From Bacteroidetes bacterium UBA1935 (GTDB taxonomy: Bacteria > Bacteroidota > Bacteroidia > Chitinophagales > Chitinophagaceae), in the NCBI GenBank assembly GCA_002337045.1, contig DDFF01000015.1:1-64000 (forward strand): a stretch of 64,000 nucleotides of DNA, given 5' to 3'. This document shows, in pieces, positions 25,613-34,462 of this stretch. Position 1 is the first letter of the stretch, and the number at the start of each line of letters is the position of its first letter. Under the pieces are notes generated by a model. It saw only the letters and a program-made list of their open reading frames with translations. It made no database searches and had not been told where the DNA came from. The position numbers and the translations under genes were made by a program.

Positions 25613-26374
25613 CTATTTTTCTCCGAGGAGGCCTGATGGTTTTATGCGTTTGCGCTTTCTCAGCTTAAAGCCTTCAACCCCGTATTTATTCAGGTGTGCC
25701 ATAGCCTCCTCTATGCTATCGGTATATAGAAACAGGTCTGTGTCTATGTCAGATATGGTTTTATTCTTAACCATGCTGTGTATATGGTTATACAACTCTT
25801 TGTGATATTCCTTACCCATCAGCACTACGGGGAATTTCTGAAACTTGCCCGTCTGTATCAGCGTAATGGCTTCAAAAAACTCATCGAGTGTACCATATCC
25901 TCCCGGCATTACCACAAAGCCATACGAGTATTTACTCAGCAACGTTTTACGCACGAAGAAATATTCAAAATCTACCCAATGATCTAGATAGGGGTTGGGG
26001 TTTTGCTCGTGAGGGAGGATGATGTTGCAGCCAACAGAAACTCCGCCGGCTTCTTGTGCGCCACGATTGGCTGCTTCCATAATGCCCGGTCCGCCACCTG
26101 TCATCACGGTGAAGCCCAAATCTGCCACTCCGCGGCCTACTTCCCTTGCCAGTTGATAATAAGGATGGTCTTCTTTGAACCTTGCAGAACCGAATACCGT
26201 AACACATGGCCCCAGAAAGTGCAACTTGCGAAAGCCGTGTATAAACTGGCGCATTACTTTAAAAAGAAATTTCAGCTCTTGCCATCTGGATTGCGGGCCT
26301 TCAAGAAATATCGCCTCTTTCGGAGAGCCAACCGGTGTAAAATGTTTGCCATTCAGGCCATTCGTATCGCTCAT
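25613..26374 (-). CDS. LOG-family protein (TIGR00730, lysine decarboxylase-like fold)
   Basis: 253 residues with a Rossmann-like fold. GGGPGIMEAANRGAQEAGG (from residue 93) and the catalytic loop MPGGYGTLDEFFEAITLIQ (from 156) are the LOG family signatures (PGGxGTxxE). Family members are cytokinin-type nucleotide 5'-monophosphate phosphoribohydrolases or nucleotide-cleaving relatives; they are often misnamed lysine decarboxylase. The N-terminal 50 residues are an extension seen in Bacteroidota and many other bacteria. The start codon lies directly after a strong hairpin (26378-26418). Confidence 0.9.
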   Translation of the reverse strand: MSDTNGLNGKHFTPVGSPKEAIFLEGPQSRWQELKFLFKVMRQFIHGFRKLHFLGPCVTVFGSARFKEDHPYYQLAREVGRGVADLGFTVMTGGGPGIMEAANRGAQEAGGVSVGCNIILPHEQNPNPYLDHWVDFEYFFVRKTLLSKYSYGFVVMPGGYGTLDEFFEAITLIQTGKFQKFPVVLMGKEYHKELYNHIHSMVKNKTISDIDTDLFLYTDSIEEAMAHLNKYGVEGFKLRKRKRIKPSGLLGEK

Positions 26375-26377
26375 AAA

Positions 26378-26418
26378 AAAATAAATCCCTGCAACTAAGT
26401 TACAAGGATTTATTTTTT
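26378..26418 (-). terminator. Bidirectional hairpin abutting the LOG gene start
   Basis: AAATAAATCC (26379-26388) pairs with GGATTTATTT (26406-26415), loop of 17, with T-tracts on both strands. On the minus strand it would terminate the lipoprotein transcript; its tail runs into the LOG start codon (26374). Confidence 0.65.
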
Positions 26419-26449
26419 GTGCCCAAGCCCCGCACCCAAGCTGCAGTTT

Positions 26450-27088
26450 TTACCACTGAACGGTCAGATAATCTGCATAACCCGTGGTGCCAGCCATTAC
26501 TATATACCCCACCTTACTACCATATAAATTCTGTGCTGCTATTTCAAACAGTTTCTTGCCATTTGCATATCCTATCCAATAGTCGCCCTGCTGCTCCAGT
26601 TCTATATTATTCCAGCCAGCTACAATAGCACTGTTATATTGCCAATCTATCAATGTCTTTACGGCAGTGTTGGCATTGCCCTCTTTGTATACTGCAAAAT
26701 ACCCCTGGTCGTCTATAAAGAGCGAAAAACCATAGTCGTTGTTCGATACACCCCAAACAAGGCCCATTGCATTGTTGGATTGCATGCGTGTTTGTATCAG
26801 GAAATTGTAATTGGTATTGAGTCCTGTATTTACTGCCACAGTATTTGTACCATCATTAGACGGGTTGTAAACATATTTCAGTTGACCGCCAGTAATTCGT
26901 ACAGATGCATTGTTGTAGGCATCTGTAAAAGACCAGTTGTGAGAGTCGTAGTCAAAATTATCGTCAAATATATTCTGATAACCTACAGGTGTGGTGTTCG
27001 GGGTAGTGTTATAATATTCATTCTTAACGCAGGATGTAAGTGTTGTAACACCTGCAAAAATCAAACCTATGAGTAATAAGCGTTTCAT
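26450..27088 (-). CDS. Lipoprotein with concanavalin-like domain
   Basis: 212 residues from MKRLLLIGLIFAGVTTL; the frame opens three codons earlier. Lipobox LTSC puts the lipidated Cys near residue 20; the following VKNEYY contains a K at +2, loosely like the Bacteroidota surface-export signal. The body begins NIFDDNFDYDSHNWSFTD and continues VRITGGQLKYVYNPSN, LIQTRMQSNNAMGLVWGVS, YGFSLFIDDQGYFAVYKEG, WNNIELEQQGDYWIGYANG, all typical of LamG/DUF1080-type jelly rolls that bind glycans or lack enzymatic activity. No catalytic Glu pair is recognised. Confidence 0.8.
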   Translation of the reverse strand: MKRLLLIGLIFAGVTTLTSCVKNEYYNTTPNTTPVGYQNIFDDNFDYDSHNWSFTDAYNNASVRITGGQLKYVYNPSNDGTNTVAVNTGLNTNYNFLIQTRMQSNNAMGLVWGVSNNDYGFSLFIDDQGYFAVYKEGNANTAVKTLIDWQYNSAIVAGWNNIELEQQGDYWIGYANGKKLFEIAAQNLYGSKVGYIVMAGTTGYADYLTVQW

Positions 27089-27202
27089 ACAATTCATTTA
27101 CTTGCAAATACATAGGCAACAAGTATGCCCATTGCGTGCCAATTTCAGGGTGCCTTGTCCATTTAACAAGGTTCTAACATATCTTAGCGCAAACAATAGT
27201 TT

Positions 27203-27712
27203 ATGCAAAACCCGCGCTCAGCAAAGTATTGGAAGGAAAAACTGCAGATGGAAAGCCATGTGGAAGGCGGTGCATTCAGAGAAACATACCGTGCTGCTTT
27301 AACATTTTCTCAACAGGTTTTGACGCCTGAGCATATAGGACAGCGCAATGCATCTACTGCAATTTACTTCCTGTTGGAATACGGAGATTTTTCAGCATTC
27401 CACCGCATAGCTTCAGACGAGATGTGGCACCATTACGACGGTGCAGGGCTTCGTGTTTATGAGATACAACCCGACGGAACATTGCTGATACATAAGCTGG
27501 GCTTGGATATAGAAGCAGGCGAGCACCCGCAAATACTGATACCCGCAGGTAGCTGGTTTGCATCAAGGGTAGAGGTTGCAGATGCTTATTGTCTTTGCGG
27601 CTGCACTGTAGCGCCGGGTTTCGACTTTGCCGATTTTGAGCTGGCACAAAAAAGCGTGTTGCAGCAACAATACCCGCAACACGCTTCCATTATAGATGAG
27701 CTTACCCGTTAG
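27203..27712 (+). CDS. Cupin protein of the DUF985 family
   Basis: 169 residues. EGGAFRETYRAAL, AIYFLLEYGDFSAFHRIASDEMWHHY, ILIPAGSWFASRVE and CTVAPGFDFADFELA are the markers of the DUF985 cupin family (YML079w-like). The double-stranded beta-helix probably binds a small ligand; the metal residues of many cupins are only partly kept, so it may lack catalysis. A 6-base hairpin (27153-27171) and a TATCTTAG box lie upstream. Stop overlaps the convergent gene by 4 bases. Confidence 0.9.
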   Translation: MQNPRSAKYWKEKLQMESHVEGGAFRETYRAALTFSQQVLTPEHIGQRNASTAIYFLLEYGDFSAFHRIASDEMWHHYDGAGLRVYEIQPDGTLLIHKLGLDIEAGEHPQILIPAGSWFASRVEVADAYCLCGCTVAPGFDFADFELAQKSVLQQQYPQHASIIDELTR

Positions 27713-28257
27713 TCTTTACTACTGCCTTTAAACTGGTGGTGTGTTTCTTTAAAGAGTACGTTGAATGTAGTGAGTGAACCATATACAGCAGTGATGTATT
27801 GTTGAATATCTACTTTCTCTTCGTCTGTCAATACTTTGTGGGCATTTACTTTCTGCTCTATCAGGCGCATCCTGTCGCGCACCATTACTATTTTATGGAA
27901 GAAAGTTTCTATCGGTACTTCTTTTTGCTGCAGGCTGTCATCGCCAGGCTTCAGTATCATAACACCATTATTCCATTTAGTACCCATCGGCACCAGTTGC
28001 ATATCGTGCAGGCGGCGTTCCAGTATATTGTCAAGCGCCTGTTCTATATCAGCAAGTGTCAGCCCGCCTGCAGTTGTAGGTTCGCTTCCTGCTTCTGTAG
28101 CTTGCAGTACTTTCAGTTCGTAATCTTTATTAATGCTTTTTGTTCCGTTCTGCGATTTGAACCAGATGGTATATGTTTCGCTGGCAAGGTCCACAATCAC
28201 GCCTTTGCCAAAGTGAGGGTGCTCTACACGAGAGCCAATGCCTAAGTTTGTTTCCAT
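27709..28257 (-). CDS. Protein with tudor/SH3-like N-terminal domain
   Basis: 182 residues, no signal peptide. GIGSRVEHPHFGKGVIVDLA and YTIWFKSQNGTKSINKDYE (residues 5-48) form the small beta-barrel also found at the C terminus of UvrD/PcrA helicases and in CarD-like proteins. The rest is helical with two predicted coils (DIEQALDNILERRLHDMQ; IVMVRDRMRLIEQKVNAHK). It could dock on nucleic acid or RNA polymerase; no function is known. 35 bases upstream of it (in the genome, right) lies the end of the ABC permease gene. Confidence 0.75.
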   Translation of the reverse strand: METNLGIGSRVEHPHFGKGVIVDLASETYTIWFKSQNGTKSINKDYELKVLQATEAGSEPTTAGGLTLADIEQALDNILERRLHDMQLVPMGTKWNNGVMILKPGDDSLQQKEVPIETFFHKIVMVRDRMRLIEQKVNAHKVLTDEEKVDIQQYITAVYGSLTTFNVLFKETHHQFKGSSKD

Positions 28258-28292
28258 ACGCTAATATACATAAAACATGTAGCGTACACAGT

Positions 28293-29498
28293 CTATTGCT
28301 CCTGGTTAATAGCTTTGAAAATCGACCTGCTAACAAATGCCAGCAATACACCTGCACTGGCTGCTAGTGCCACCCACACGGGCCACCCTGGCAGGTCTGG
28401 TAGTGTTACGTTCAGTGCGTTGCCTTTGGCAGCTATCACCTCTTGCAGTATGAGGGCTATTATGGCAGATGCCATTAATGTTATCACTATCAGCGGTACA
28501 AATCTGCGGAGCATAAACATACCAAGATAGCGTGGACTGTAGCCCATTTGCAGCAGCAGCGATAAAGAAGCTTCTGCCTTTGCAATCGTTAGTTCTATAA
28601 ACAGTATAAATACAAGCGTGCCAATACCCATCAGCAGCAATGCAAGTATACCTGTGCCCGTAGCCACTGCATCTACCACACCGCGCATTTTATTCCAGCG
28701 CAGCTGTTCTGCGTTTGTGGTATAGCCGTTCATTTGCAGAAATTCGGCAAAGCGTTTATCGCTGGGGTCTTTTACCTGTAGTATCAGCCGCGATGGCGCA
28801 ACAGGTACGTTCGGTGCAAATGTTTTATTGCCATGCTCTATAAAAGATTGGGGTACTAATACAGAACTGATACGGTCGCTGAAGCCAACTACGCGCCCTG
28901 TGTATTGTTCTGTATATAATCCTCTGCCAATGGTTATGTCAAATGCCAGTGCCTGTATGGTTGTTTGCGATAGCTGCGGCAGATTTTGACTTAACGCAAA
29001 ACCGTAGTTATACAAATTCAAAAAATCGGATGACAGAATGATGGGTACTTGTGTATTGCCTTCTTCCCAGCTCCAGCCATTTGGTTGCTTGTCCATAAAC
29101 CTGTCTGGCACAGCTTCCAGAAACATATCTGTAGAAAAACCGTTAGCCACACTCAGCGATGCGTATACTGGAAACCTGTTCGATACCAGCATCCCCACAT
29201 CTTGCACCTGTGGTGCATTCTCAATAGTCGATATTTCTTTGGGTGTAAAGAGCGAAGCACCTTTTTTACCCATCGATTGGTCTGTTACCTGTTTACCTAT
29301 CGTCAGGAAGGTGCTACCCAGGCTGTCATTATCGTGTGTGCCGCTTAGTATCAGGTTGAAGTTCCACCATATCATAACAGCTACCAGCAGCAGGGTAGTG
29401 CCTGCAAACAGTGCAATGAGTGCTGCCCACAGCCTGTTGTTGCTGCGGTGGCGAAGCAATAGCTTCTGTACAAGACGCGATTGTTTCAGTGGTTTCAC
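28293..29498 (-). CDS. ABC transporter permease (FtsX/MacB type)
   Basis: 401 residues with a topology of one N-terminal TM helix (about residues 24-46), a large periplasmic domain (50-255), and three C-terminal TM helices (about 275-300, 328-350, 370-395), the FtsX-like arrangement. The extracytoplasmic part contains TIENAPQVQDVGMLVSNRFP, as in MacB-type proteins. The start overlaps the ATPase stop by 4 bases. A two-gene system of this sort usually exports or extracts lipids, lipoproteins or peptides by mechanotransmission. No outer-membrane partner adjacent. Confidence 0.88.
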   Translation of the reverse strand: MKPLKQSRLVQKLLLRHRSNNRLWAALIALFAGTTLLLVAVMIWWNFNLILSGTHDNDSLGSTFLTIGKQVTDQSMGKKGASLFTPKEISTIENAPQVQDVGMLVSNRFPVYASLSVANGFSTDMFLEAVPDRFMDKQPNGWSWEEGNTQVPIILSSDFLNLYNYGFALSQNLPQLSQTTIQALAFDITIGRGLYTEQYTGRVVGFSDRISSVLVPQSFIEHGNKTFAPNVPVAPSRLILQVKDPSDKRFAEFLQMNGYTTNAEQLRWNKMRGVVDAVATGTGILALLLMGIGTLVFILFIELTIAKAEASLSLLLQMGYSPRYLGMFMLRRFVPLIVITLMASAIIALILQEVIAAKGNALNVTLPDLPGWPVWVALAASAGVLLAFVSRSIFKAINQEQ

Positions 29499-30139
29499 AG
29501 CAGCAGTTTTCTTGAATAGGTGAAATAATCATTGTCATCAAGATCTGCTAATAACAGTCCCGCTCTGTTCATGGTCGCCACTTCGTCTATCAGTGCTATG
29601 GCGCGTTGCCTGTTGGCATAGTCCAGATGGCTGAATGGCTCGTCCATTATCAGCCATTCAAATGGCTGTACCAATGCTCGTACAATAGCTACGCGTTGCT
29701 GTTCTCCGTAAGATAATTTACTTGCAGGGCTATCTGCTTTATGTTTCACACCCAACCTATCCAGCCATTTCTCTGCATCGTATTCGCTTACCGTGTTTGT
29801 AAGCCTGCGCTTCACTTCTATATTCTCCCAGGTTGTCAGTTCGGGAAACAGGCGCATATCCTGAAAAATAACACTGACAGATGACGCCCGCAGTTGCGAT
29901 AGCTGTTCTCTGTTTATTTCGTGCATCTTAAATGCGCTCCAGTGTATTTTGCCTTCATAGTCTTTTCGCAGCCCGTACAGGAAATGTACAAGTGTTGTTT
30001 TGCCCGTGCCCGACGGTGCTTGTATAAACACACGCTCCCCGCTGTTGAATGTCAGTTGCTGATTCCAGACGCGGGAATTGTACTCGTTTATCTTCTCCTT
30101 CAGCGGTATGGGTACTATATGTTCAAGGCTTAAGCGCAC
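29495..30139 (-). CDS. ABC transporter ATP-binding protein
   Basis: 214 residues. Walker A APSGTGKTT (41-49), Q-loop IFQDMRLFP, signature LSYGEQQRV (142-150) and Walker B WLIMDEPFSHLD (162-173) are intact. The signature has Y in place of the usual first G of LSGGQ, as in some Bacteroidota ATPases. The start region is unusual: the first 30 residues are a short lipid-interface-like strand set without the normal YGxxxVL motif. With the downstream permease it forms the exporter. Upstream of it, 30140-30268 is a 129-base divergent gap with the ligase gene. Confidence 0.91.
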   Translation of the reverse strand: MRLSLEHIVPIPLKEKINEYNSRVWNQQLTFNSGERVFIQAPSGTGKTTLVHFLYGLRKDYEGKIHWSAFKMHEINREQLSQLRASSVSVIFQDMRLFPELTTWENIEVKRRLTNTVSEYDAEKWLDRLGVKHKADSPASKLSYGEQQRVAIVRALVQPFEWLIMDEPFSHLDYANRQRAIALIDEVATMNRAGLLLADLDDNDYFTYSRKLLL

Positions 30140-30268
30140 AGGGTGAAATTAATTGAAAATCTTTATTGCCCCGCAGCATAGTTTCAACATCTGTTAAAAT
30201 ATGGTTACAGATATTTGGCCATCATCTGCTGCTATTGAGGAAATGAGTAAAAAGGATTAAATTTAGGT

Positions 30269-32047
30269 ATGATAACACGCCTTTTTGATTTTGTCGCAAA
30301 ACGAGTAGCAGAAGACCCTAACGGGGTGATGCTGGCAGGTAAGGAAAACGGAGCGTATCGCACCTACTCCAATGCAGATGCATGGGATATGGCTGCCAAA
30401 CTCTGTGGCGGATTGTTGTCATTAGGAATTAAGAACGATGTGCTGGAGCCTGAACATCAGGAGAAGGTAGCCCTCATATCGCCCAACCGCCCCGAATGGC
30501 TGATAACAGACCTCGGTGTGCAACAGACAGGAGCAGTGCTTACTCCACTGTATCCTACCATCAGCCCGCACGATCTGGTGTATGTGTTGAACGAAGCAGA
30601 GGTTCGTATCATATTTATTGCCAATGCTGACATGTATGAACGCTTCAAAGATGCGTTCTCGCAAGTACCTACATTACAACATATTTATTCTTTCGATGAA
30701 GTTCCGGGAGTTAAAAACTGGAAAGAGCTCATCAATAAAAACTTGCAGCCCGATGCTTCGATTGTAAATCGTATTACGGAGAAGACGCTGGCAACAATCA
30801 TCTATACATCCGGCACAACAGGCAATCCCAAAGGTGTAATGTTGAGCCACGAAAATATTGTGCGAAATGTGTTGGATTGTGAGTGTGAATTCTGGTTTGC
30901 AGTACGTGGTGGCAGGTCATTGAGCTTCCTGCCGCTGAACCATATATTTGAGAAGATGGTGAGCTACATTTACATTAATGCAGCTGTTTCTATCTACTAT
31001 GCCGAAAGCATGGATACTATTGGTGAGAATCTGAAAGAGGTGCAACCAATTGTGTTCACCACCGTACCACGCCTGTTGGAGAAGGTATATGAGAAAATAC
31101 TTGCCAAAGGCATGGAACAGAAAGGCATCAAACGTGCGCTGTTTTTCTGGGCGTTAGATTTAGGTTTCAAATACGATAATGCTAAGCCTGGTAATCTCTG
31201 GTATCGCATACAACTGGCAATTGCAAATGCACTGGTATTTAAGAAATGGAGAGAAGCATTGGGTGGTAATGTAAAAGCCATTGTAACAGGTGCAGCCGCT
31301 TGCCAGCAGCGTTTGATACGGGTGTTTACATCTGCTAAGATTATTATTATGGAAGGCTATGGCCTTACAGAAACATCTCCTGTTATATCAGTAAATAAAT
31401 TTGCGAGCGAAGACCGCCGTGTTGGCACCATTGGCCCTGTTGTACAAAATGTACAAGTGAAACTTGGTGAAGATGGCGAGATATTGGTGAAAGGCCGTAA
31501 TGTGATGATGGGCTACTACAAAAATCCGCAACTTACCAAAGAGGCTTTTGATGCTGATGGCTGGTTTAAAACAGGCGACATTGGTGAATTTGTTGATAAC
31601 CACTTCCTGAAAATAACTGACCGCAAAAAAGAAATATTCAAGACTGCAGGTGGTAAATACGTAGCACCACAAGTGGTTGAAAATAAAATGAAAGAAAGTC
31701 CTTTTGTAGAGCAGATAATGGTGGTAGGCAGTGGGCGTAAATTTGTAAGCGCGCTGATAGTGCCTTCTGTTACCAACATCCGCAAATACATGAAGGATCA
31801 CAACATGCCTGCCGCACCCGAAAGCAACGATGCATTGGTAAAAATGCCGGAAGTAATAGAACTGGTGCAAAAGCAAATAGACAAATTCAATCCTTTATTC
31901 AGCCATCCTGAGCAGATAAAGAAATTTGCACTGCTCCCCAACGAGTGGACTATTGATGGCGGAGAAATGACACCAACCATCAAACTGAAGCGCAAAGTCA
32001 TAGAGCAGAAATACGCGAATGTGATTGAGGGCATTTATGGAGAGTAG
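30269..32047 (+). CDS. Long-chain fatty acid-CoA ligase
   Basis: 592 residues. AMP-binding signature YTSGTTGNPKG (179-189), and EGYGLTETSP, GWFKTGDIGEF, DRKKEIFKTAGGKYVAP follow; the Lys in the last segment (KTAGGK) is in the A-domain core, and the C-terminal catalytic Lys is in IKLKRKVIEQKY. The long form with this C terminus is that of the FadD15-like, long-chain acyl-CoA synthetase group. Activates fatty acids to acyl-CoA in the cytosol or at the membrane. No beta-oxidation genes are adjacent. Divergent from the ABC ATPase. Confidence 0.93.
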   Translation: MITRLFDFVAKRVAEDPNGVMLAGKENGAYRTYSNADAWDMAAKLCGGLLSLGIKNDVLEPEHQEKVALISPNRPEWLITDLGVQQTGAVLTPLYPTISPHDLVYVLNEAEVRIIFIANADMYERFKDAFSQVPTLQHIYSFDEVPGVKNWKELINKNLQPDASIVNRITEKTLATIIYTSGTTGNPKGVMLSHENIVRNVLDCECEFWFAVRGGRSLSFLPLNHIFEKMVSYIYINAAVSIYYAESMDTIGENLKEVQPIVFTTVPRLLEKVYEKILAKGMEQKGIKRALFFWALDLGFKYDNAKPGNLWYRIQLAIANALVFKKWREALGGNVKAIVTGAAACQQRLIRVFTSAKIIIMEGYGLTETSPVISVNKFASEDRRVGTIGPVVQNVQVKLGEDGEILVKGRNVMMGYYKNPQLTKEAFDADGWFKTGDIGEFVDNHFLKITDRKKEIFKTAGGKYVAPQVVENKMKESPFVEQIMVVGSGRKFVSALIVPSVTNIRKYMKDHNMPAAPESNDALVKMPEVIELVQKQIDKFNPLFSHPEQIKKFALLPNEWTIDGGEMTPTIKLKRKVIEQKYANVIEGIYGE

Positions 32048-32082
32048 CCAGTTAATAGTGTTTTAAGATCATTTATACTTTT

Positions 32083-32117
32083 CTCATTGTTCAAGTGTCT
32101 TTCGCTTGAACAATGAG
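32083..32117. terminator. Convergent hairpin between ligase and selD
   Basis: Perfect 13-base stem (32083-32095 with 32105-32117) with a 9-base loop. It has no long U tract on either strand, so whether it terminates well is uncertain; it sits just after the ligase stop and 2 bases from the selD stop. Confidence 0.6.
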
Positions 32118-32119
32118 AG

Positions 32120-33187
32120 TTATCCATTCATTACCCTCACCATCTTCTCTCCCTTAGCCGTCATCTTACCAATCGGTTCTATAAAACCGTCTAAGCCATT
32201 TGCCTTAAATAAAGCAATCACATCATCCACAGTTTCAGGCGCTACACTTATCAGCATACCGCCATTGGTTTGCGGGTCGGGTAGTATGCTGAATGCCTGC
32301 ATTACATCTACGCCCGTTTCAAAACCTACCTGTGCGCTATAACTATTCCAGTTGCGGTAAGTAGCATCGGGTACTATGCGTTGTGCAAGGTATTCTTTTG
32401 CACCGTCCAATATTTGCAGTTTGTTATAATACACTTCTGCACCATGCCCGCTGCCATCAGCCATTTCTATCAGGTGTCCCAGCAGCCCGAAGCCTGTTAC
32501 ATCCGTCATAGCATGTACGCCTTTTATCTTGCCCAGTGCTTCGCCAATGGTATTCAGCTTTGCCATCTGCTCTGTCATTACGGTTTGCAGTTCAGGTGTC
32601 AGCACACCACGCTTTTGCGCGGTAGACAGTATACCCACACCCAATGGCTTTGTAAGAAACAGTACATCTCCCTCTTTAGCTGTGTTGTTTTGTTTCAGGT
32701 TTTCTATCTGCACTATCCCTGTTACTGCCAGCCCGAATATCGGCTCTGTACTATCTATGCTATGACCACCTGCTAACGGTATGCCCGCAGCATCGCAGGT
32801 AGCTCTGCCGCCTGCTATTAGTTGCTGCGCAAGCTCTGCCGGTAGTTTTTCAACAGGCCATCCAAGTATGGCTATGGCTACAAGCGGTTTGCCACCCATA
32901 GCATACACATCGCTGATGGCATTGGCTGCGGCTATTCGCCCAAAGTCATAGGCATCATCTACTATCGGCATAAAAAAGTCTGTAGTAGATATTAGTGCAG
33001 TACCATTCCCTAAATCATACACCGCAGCGTCATCTTTGCTGGCATTGCCTACCAATAGTTTTGCATCGTTTATGGTTGTTGTTTGGCCTTTCAATATCTG
33101 CTCCAGCACAGCAGGGGCAATCTTGCAGCCACAGCCTGCACCGTGAGAGTATTGTGTCAGTTTTATATCGTTGGTAGTATTATCCAT
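32120..33187 (-). CDS. selD: Selenide, water dikinase
   Basis: 355 residues; makes selenophosphate from selenide and ATP. The N-terminal catalytic motif SHGAGCGCKI has C19 and K22 (C17/K20 of E. coli); the position that is selenocysteine in some SelD proteins is a plain Cys here. The glycine-rich ATP site and DLGNGTALISTTDFFMPIVD, and AMGGKPLVAIAILGWP, follow. Its start overlaps the selU stop by 8 bases. No SelA, SelB or tRNA-Sec is seen here, so selenophosphate is probably used for tRNA selenouridine. Confidence 0.95.
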   Translation of the reverse strand: MDNTTNDIKLTQYSHGAGCGCKIAPAVLEQILKGQTTTINDAKLLVGNASKDDAAVYDLGNGTALISTTDFFMPIVDDAYDFGRIAAANAISDVYAMGGKPLVAIAILGWPVEKLPAELAQQLIAGGRATCDAAGIPLAGGHSIDSTEPIFGLAVTGIVQIENLKQNNTAKEGDVLFLTKPLGVGILSTAQKRGVLTPELQTVMTEQMAKLNTIGEALGKIKGVHAMTDVTGFGLLGHLIEMADGSGHGAEVYYNKLQILDGAKEYLAQRIVPDATYRNWNSYSAQVGFETGVDVMQAFSILPDPQTNGGMLISVAPETVDDVIALFKANGLDGFIEPIGKMTAKGEKMVRVMNG

Positions 33188-34208
33188 GTTGTCTTATTGT
33201 ATTGGCAATCAGTATGGCATTGTTGGCAGCATTGGTATTGCTGCATGTTATAGTATGTACCAGCTCAGGCTTGCGTTCCAGTAATCCTTTTTTGTATTGC
33301 TTGTCGTAGTACTTCAACAGTATAGCAAAGCAATCGCTGAAATTATCTTCCAGAAGATGATTGATGGCGGTCTTTGTTTCAAGCGGCCCCAGCCTTTTCT
33401 GTATGCGGATGATGGCATTGATGAGTTTCTCTTTATCTTTTTTGCCATAGCCTGCCACAATGTATTGCAGCCTTTCTTCAAACGGTATATCCAGAAAGTA
33501 GACTTGTGATACACGCATTTGTTTCCACAGTTCGTGCGGTATGTTTACATGCCCCACGCGCTGACTTTCATCTTCCAGCCATATGTTTTGACCTGTATGT
33601 TGCATCAGTTGCAGCGCCAGCCTGTTTTCAAACATTTCCTGCGATGGCTGCACTACACCTGCTATAGCGCCAAATGCCGAACCTCTGTGTCCTGCAATAG
33701 CTTCCAGGTCTATAATGCTACCGCTCATTTTGTGCAGCACTTCTGTTTTACCCGAACCTGTATAGCCACCAATGATATTAAAGCTGTAAGACTTTTTAAA
33801 TTCCGCAAGAACTTTTGTACGGAATGCTTTGTAACCACCTACAAGGGTATATACTTTAAAGCCATACAAATCCAGCAACCATGCCACACCTGCACTGCGC
33901 ATACCACCACGCCAGCAATGTACAAGTACGGTTTTGTCTTGTTTGTCTTTCAGCCATTCTTCTACTTGTTCTACCATAGTACGCATCTTGGTGCCATAGT
34001 AATCAAGCCCTATTTTAATAGCGTTTTCTCTGCTTTGTTGTTTGTAGGTAGTGCCTACTACTTTTCTTTCCTCATCGCTGAATAATGGCAGGCTCAGTGC
34101 GCCGGGTATATGCGCATGATTGTATTCGCCGGGGCTGCGTACGTCTATTACGGTGTGTTCTTTTGCCAGTTGCAGAAAATCGTCTATCGCCAGTTTCTGT
34201 ATTGCCAT
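33180..34208 (-). CDS. mnmH: tRNA 2-selenouridine synthase
   Basis: 342 residues (SelU/YbbB). Residues 1-125 form a rhodanese domain with the catalytic Cys in VLVHCWRGGMRS (C98). A P-loop GGYTGSGKT (147-155) starts the second domain, which binds nucleotide and tRNA; LEAIAGHRGSAFG and VGHVNIPHELW are family motifs. It replaces sulfur in 2-thiouridine at tRNA position 34 with selenium via geranylation. It leads the pair with selD. A TAACTTTG box ends only 5 bases before the start. Confidence 0.95.
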   Translation of the reverse strand: MAIQKLAIDDFLQLAKEHTVIDVRSPGEYNHAHIPGALSLPLFSDEERKVVGTTYKQQSRENAIKIGLDYYGTKMRTMVEQVEEWLKDKQDKTVLVHCWRGGMRSAGVAWLLDLYGFKVYTLVGGYKAFRTKVLAEFKKSYSFNIIGGYTGSGKTEVLHKMSGSIIDLEAIAGHRGSAFGAIAGVVQPSQEMFENRLALQLMQHTGQNIWLEDESQRVGHVNIPHELWKQMRVSQVYFLDIPFEERLQYIVAGYGKKDKEKLINAIIRIQKRLGPLETKTAINHLLEDNFSDCFAILLKYYDKQYKKGLLERKPELVHTITCSNTNAANNAILIANTIRQHG

Positions 34209-34213
34209 TGCAC

Positions 34214-34221
34214 CAAAGTTA
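34214..34221 (-). promoter_or_regulatory. Putative -7 box of selU (TAACTTTG), almost leaderless
   Basis: Perfect TAnnTTTG match on the minus strand with only 5 bases between the box and the start codon. A transcript would begin at or within a few bases of the ATG. No -33 element is clear. Confidence 0.4.
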
Positions 34222-34307
34222 TAAAACTTACAATGGTAATTTCACCCTAATATCACCCCGCAGCCCATCTTGCGATGTAATACCTTTAGGTAGATAATAT
34301 TCGTACC

Positions 34308-34460
34308 ATGACTAATGAACAGCAAATGCAGGAAGCGCAGACTAAAAAGAAATCTAAGGTGATGACTGTAGCATTATTGCTCCTGTCGGTATATCTGGTT
34401 ATAGAAATTGCCAAGTCGGGCTATGCATTCGGGCAGTGGTTGCACAATGCGCTCAACTAA
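34308..34460 (+). CDS. 50-residue single-helix membrane protein
   Basis: Short gene between divergent selU and the phosphatase. It encodes 50 residues: a charged N terminus (MTNEQQMQEAQTKKKSKV), one hydrophobic helix (MTVALLLLSVYLVIEIA), and a short tail (KSGYAFGQWLHNALN). The positive charges before the helix would keep the N terminus in the cytosol. Start ATG is preceded by an AT-rich leader with a TACCTTTA box. Its stop is 2 bases from the convergent phosphatase stop. Family unknown. Confidence 0.55.
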   Translation: MTNEQQMQEAQTKKKSKVMTVALLLLSVYLVIEIAKSGYAFGQWLHNALN

Positions 34461-34462
34461 AA

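Noticed and set aside
33120..33140. Selenocysteine codon in SelD
   Set aside because: The catalytic position is a plain Cys codon and no in-frame TGA is present.
33519..34085. 188-residue open frame antisense to selU
   Set aside because: Shadow frame; selU has intact rhodanese and P-loop motifs.
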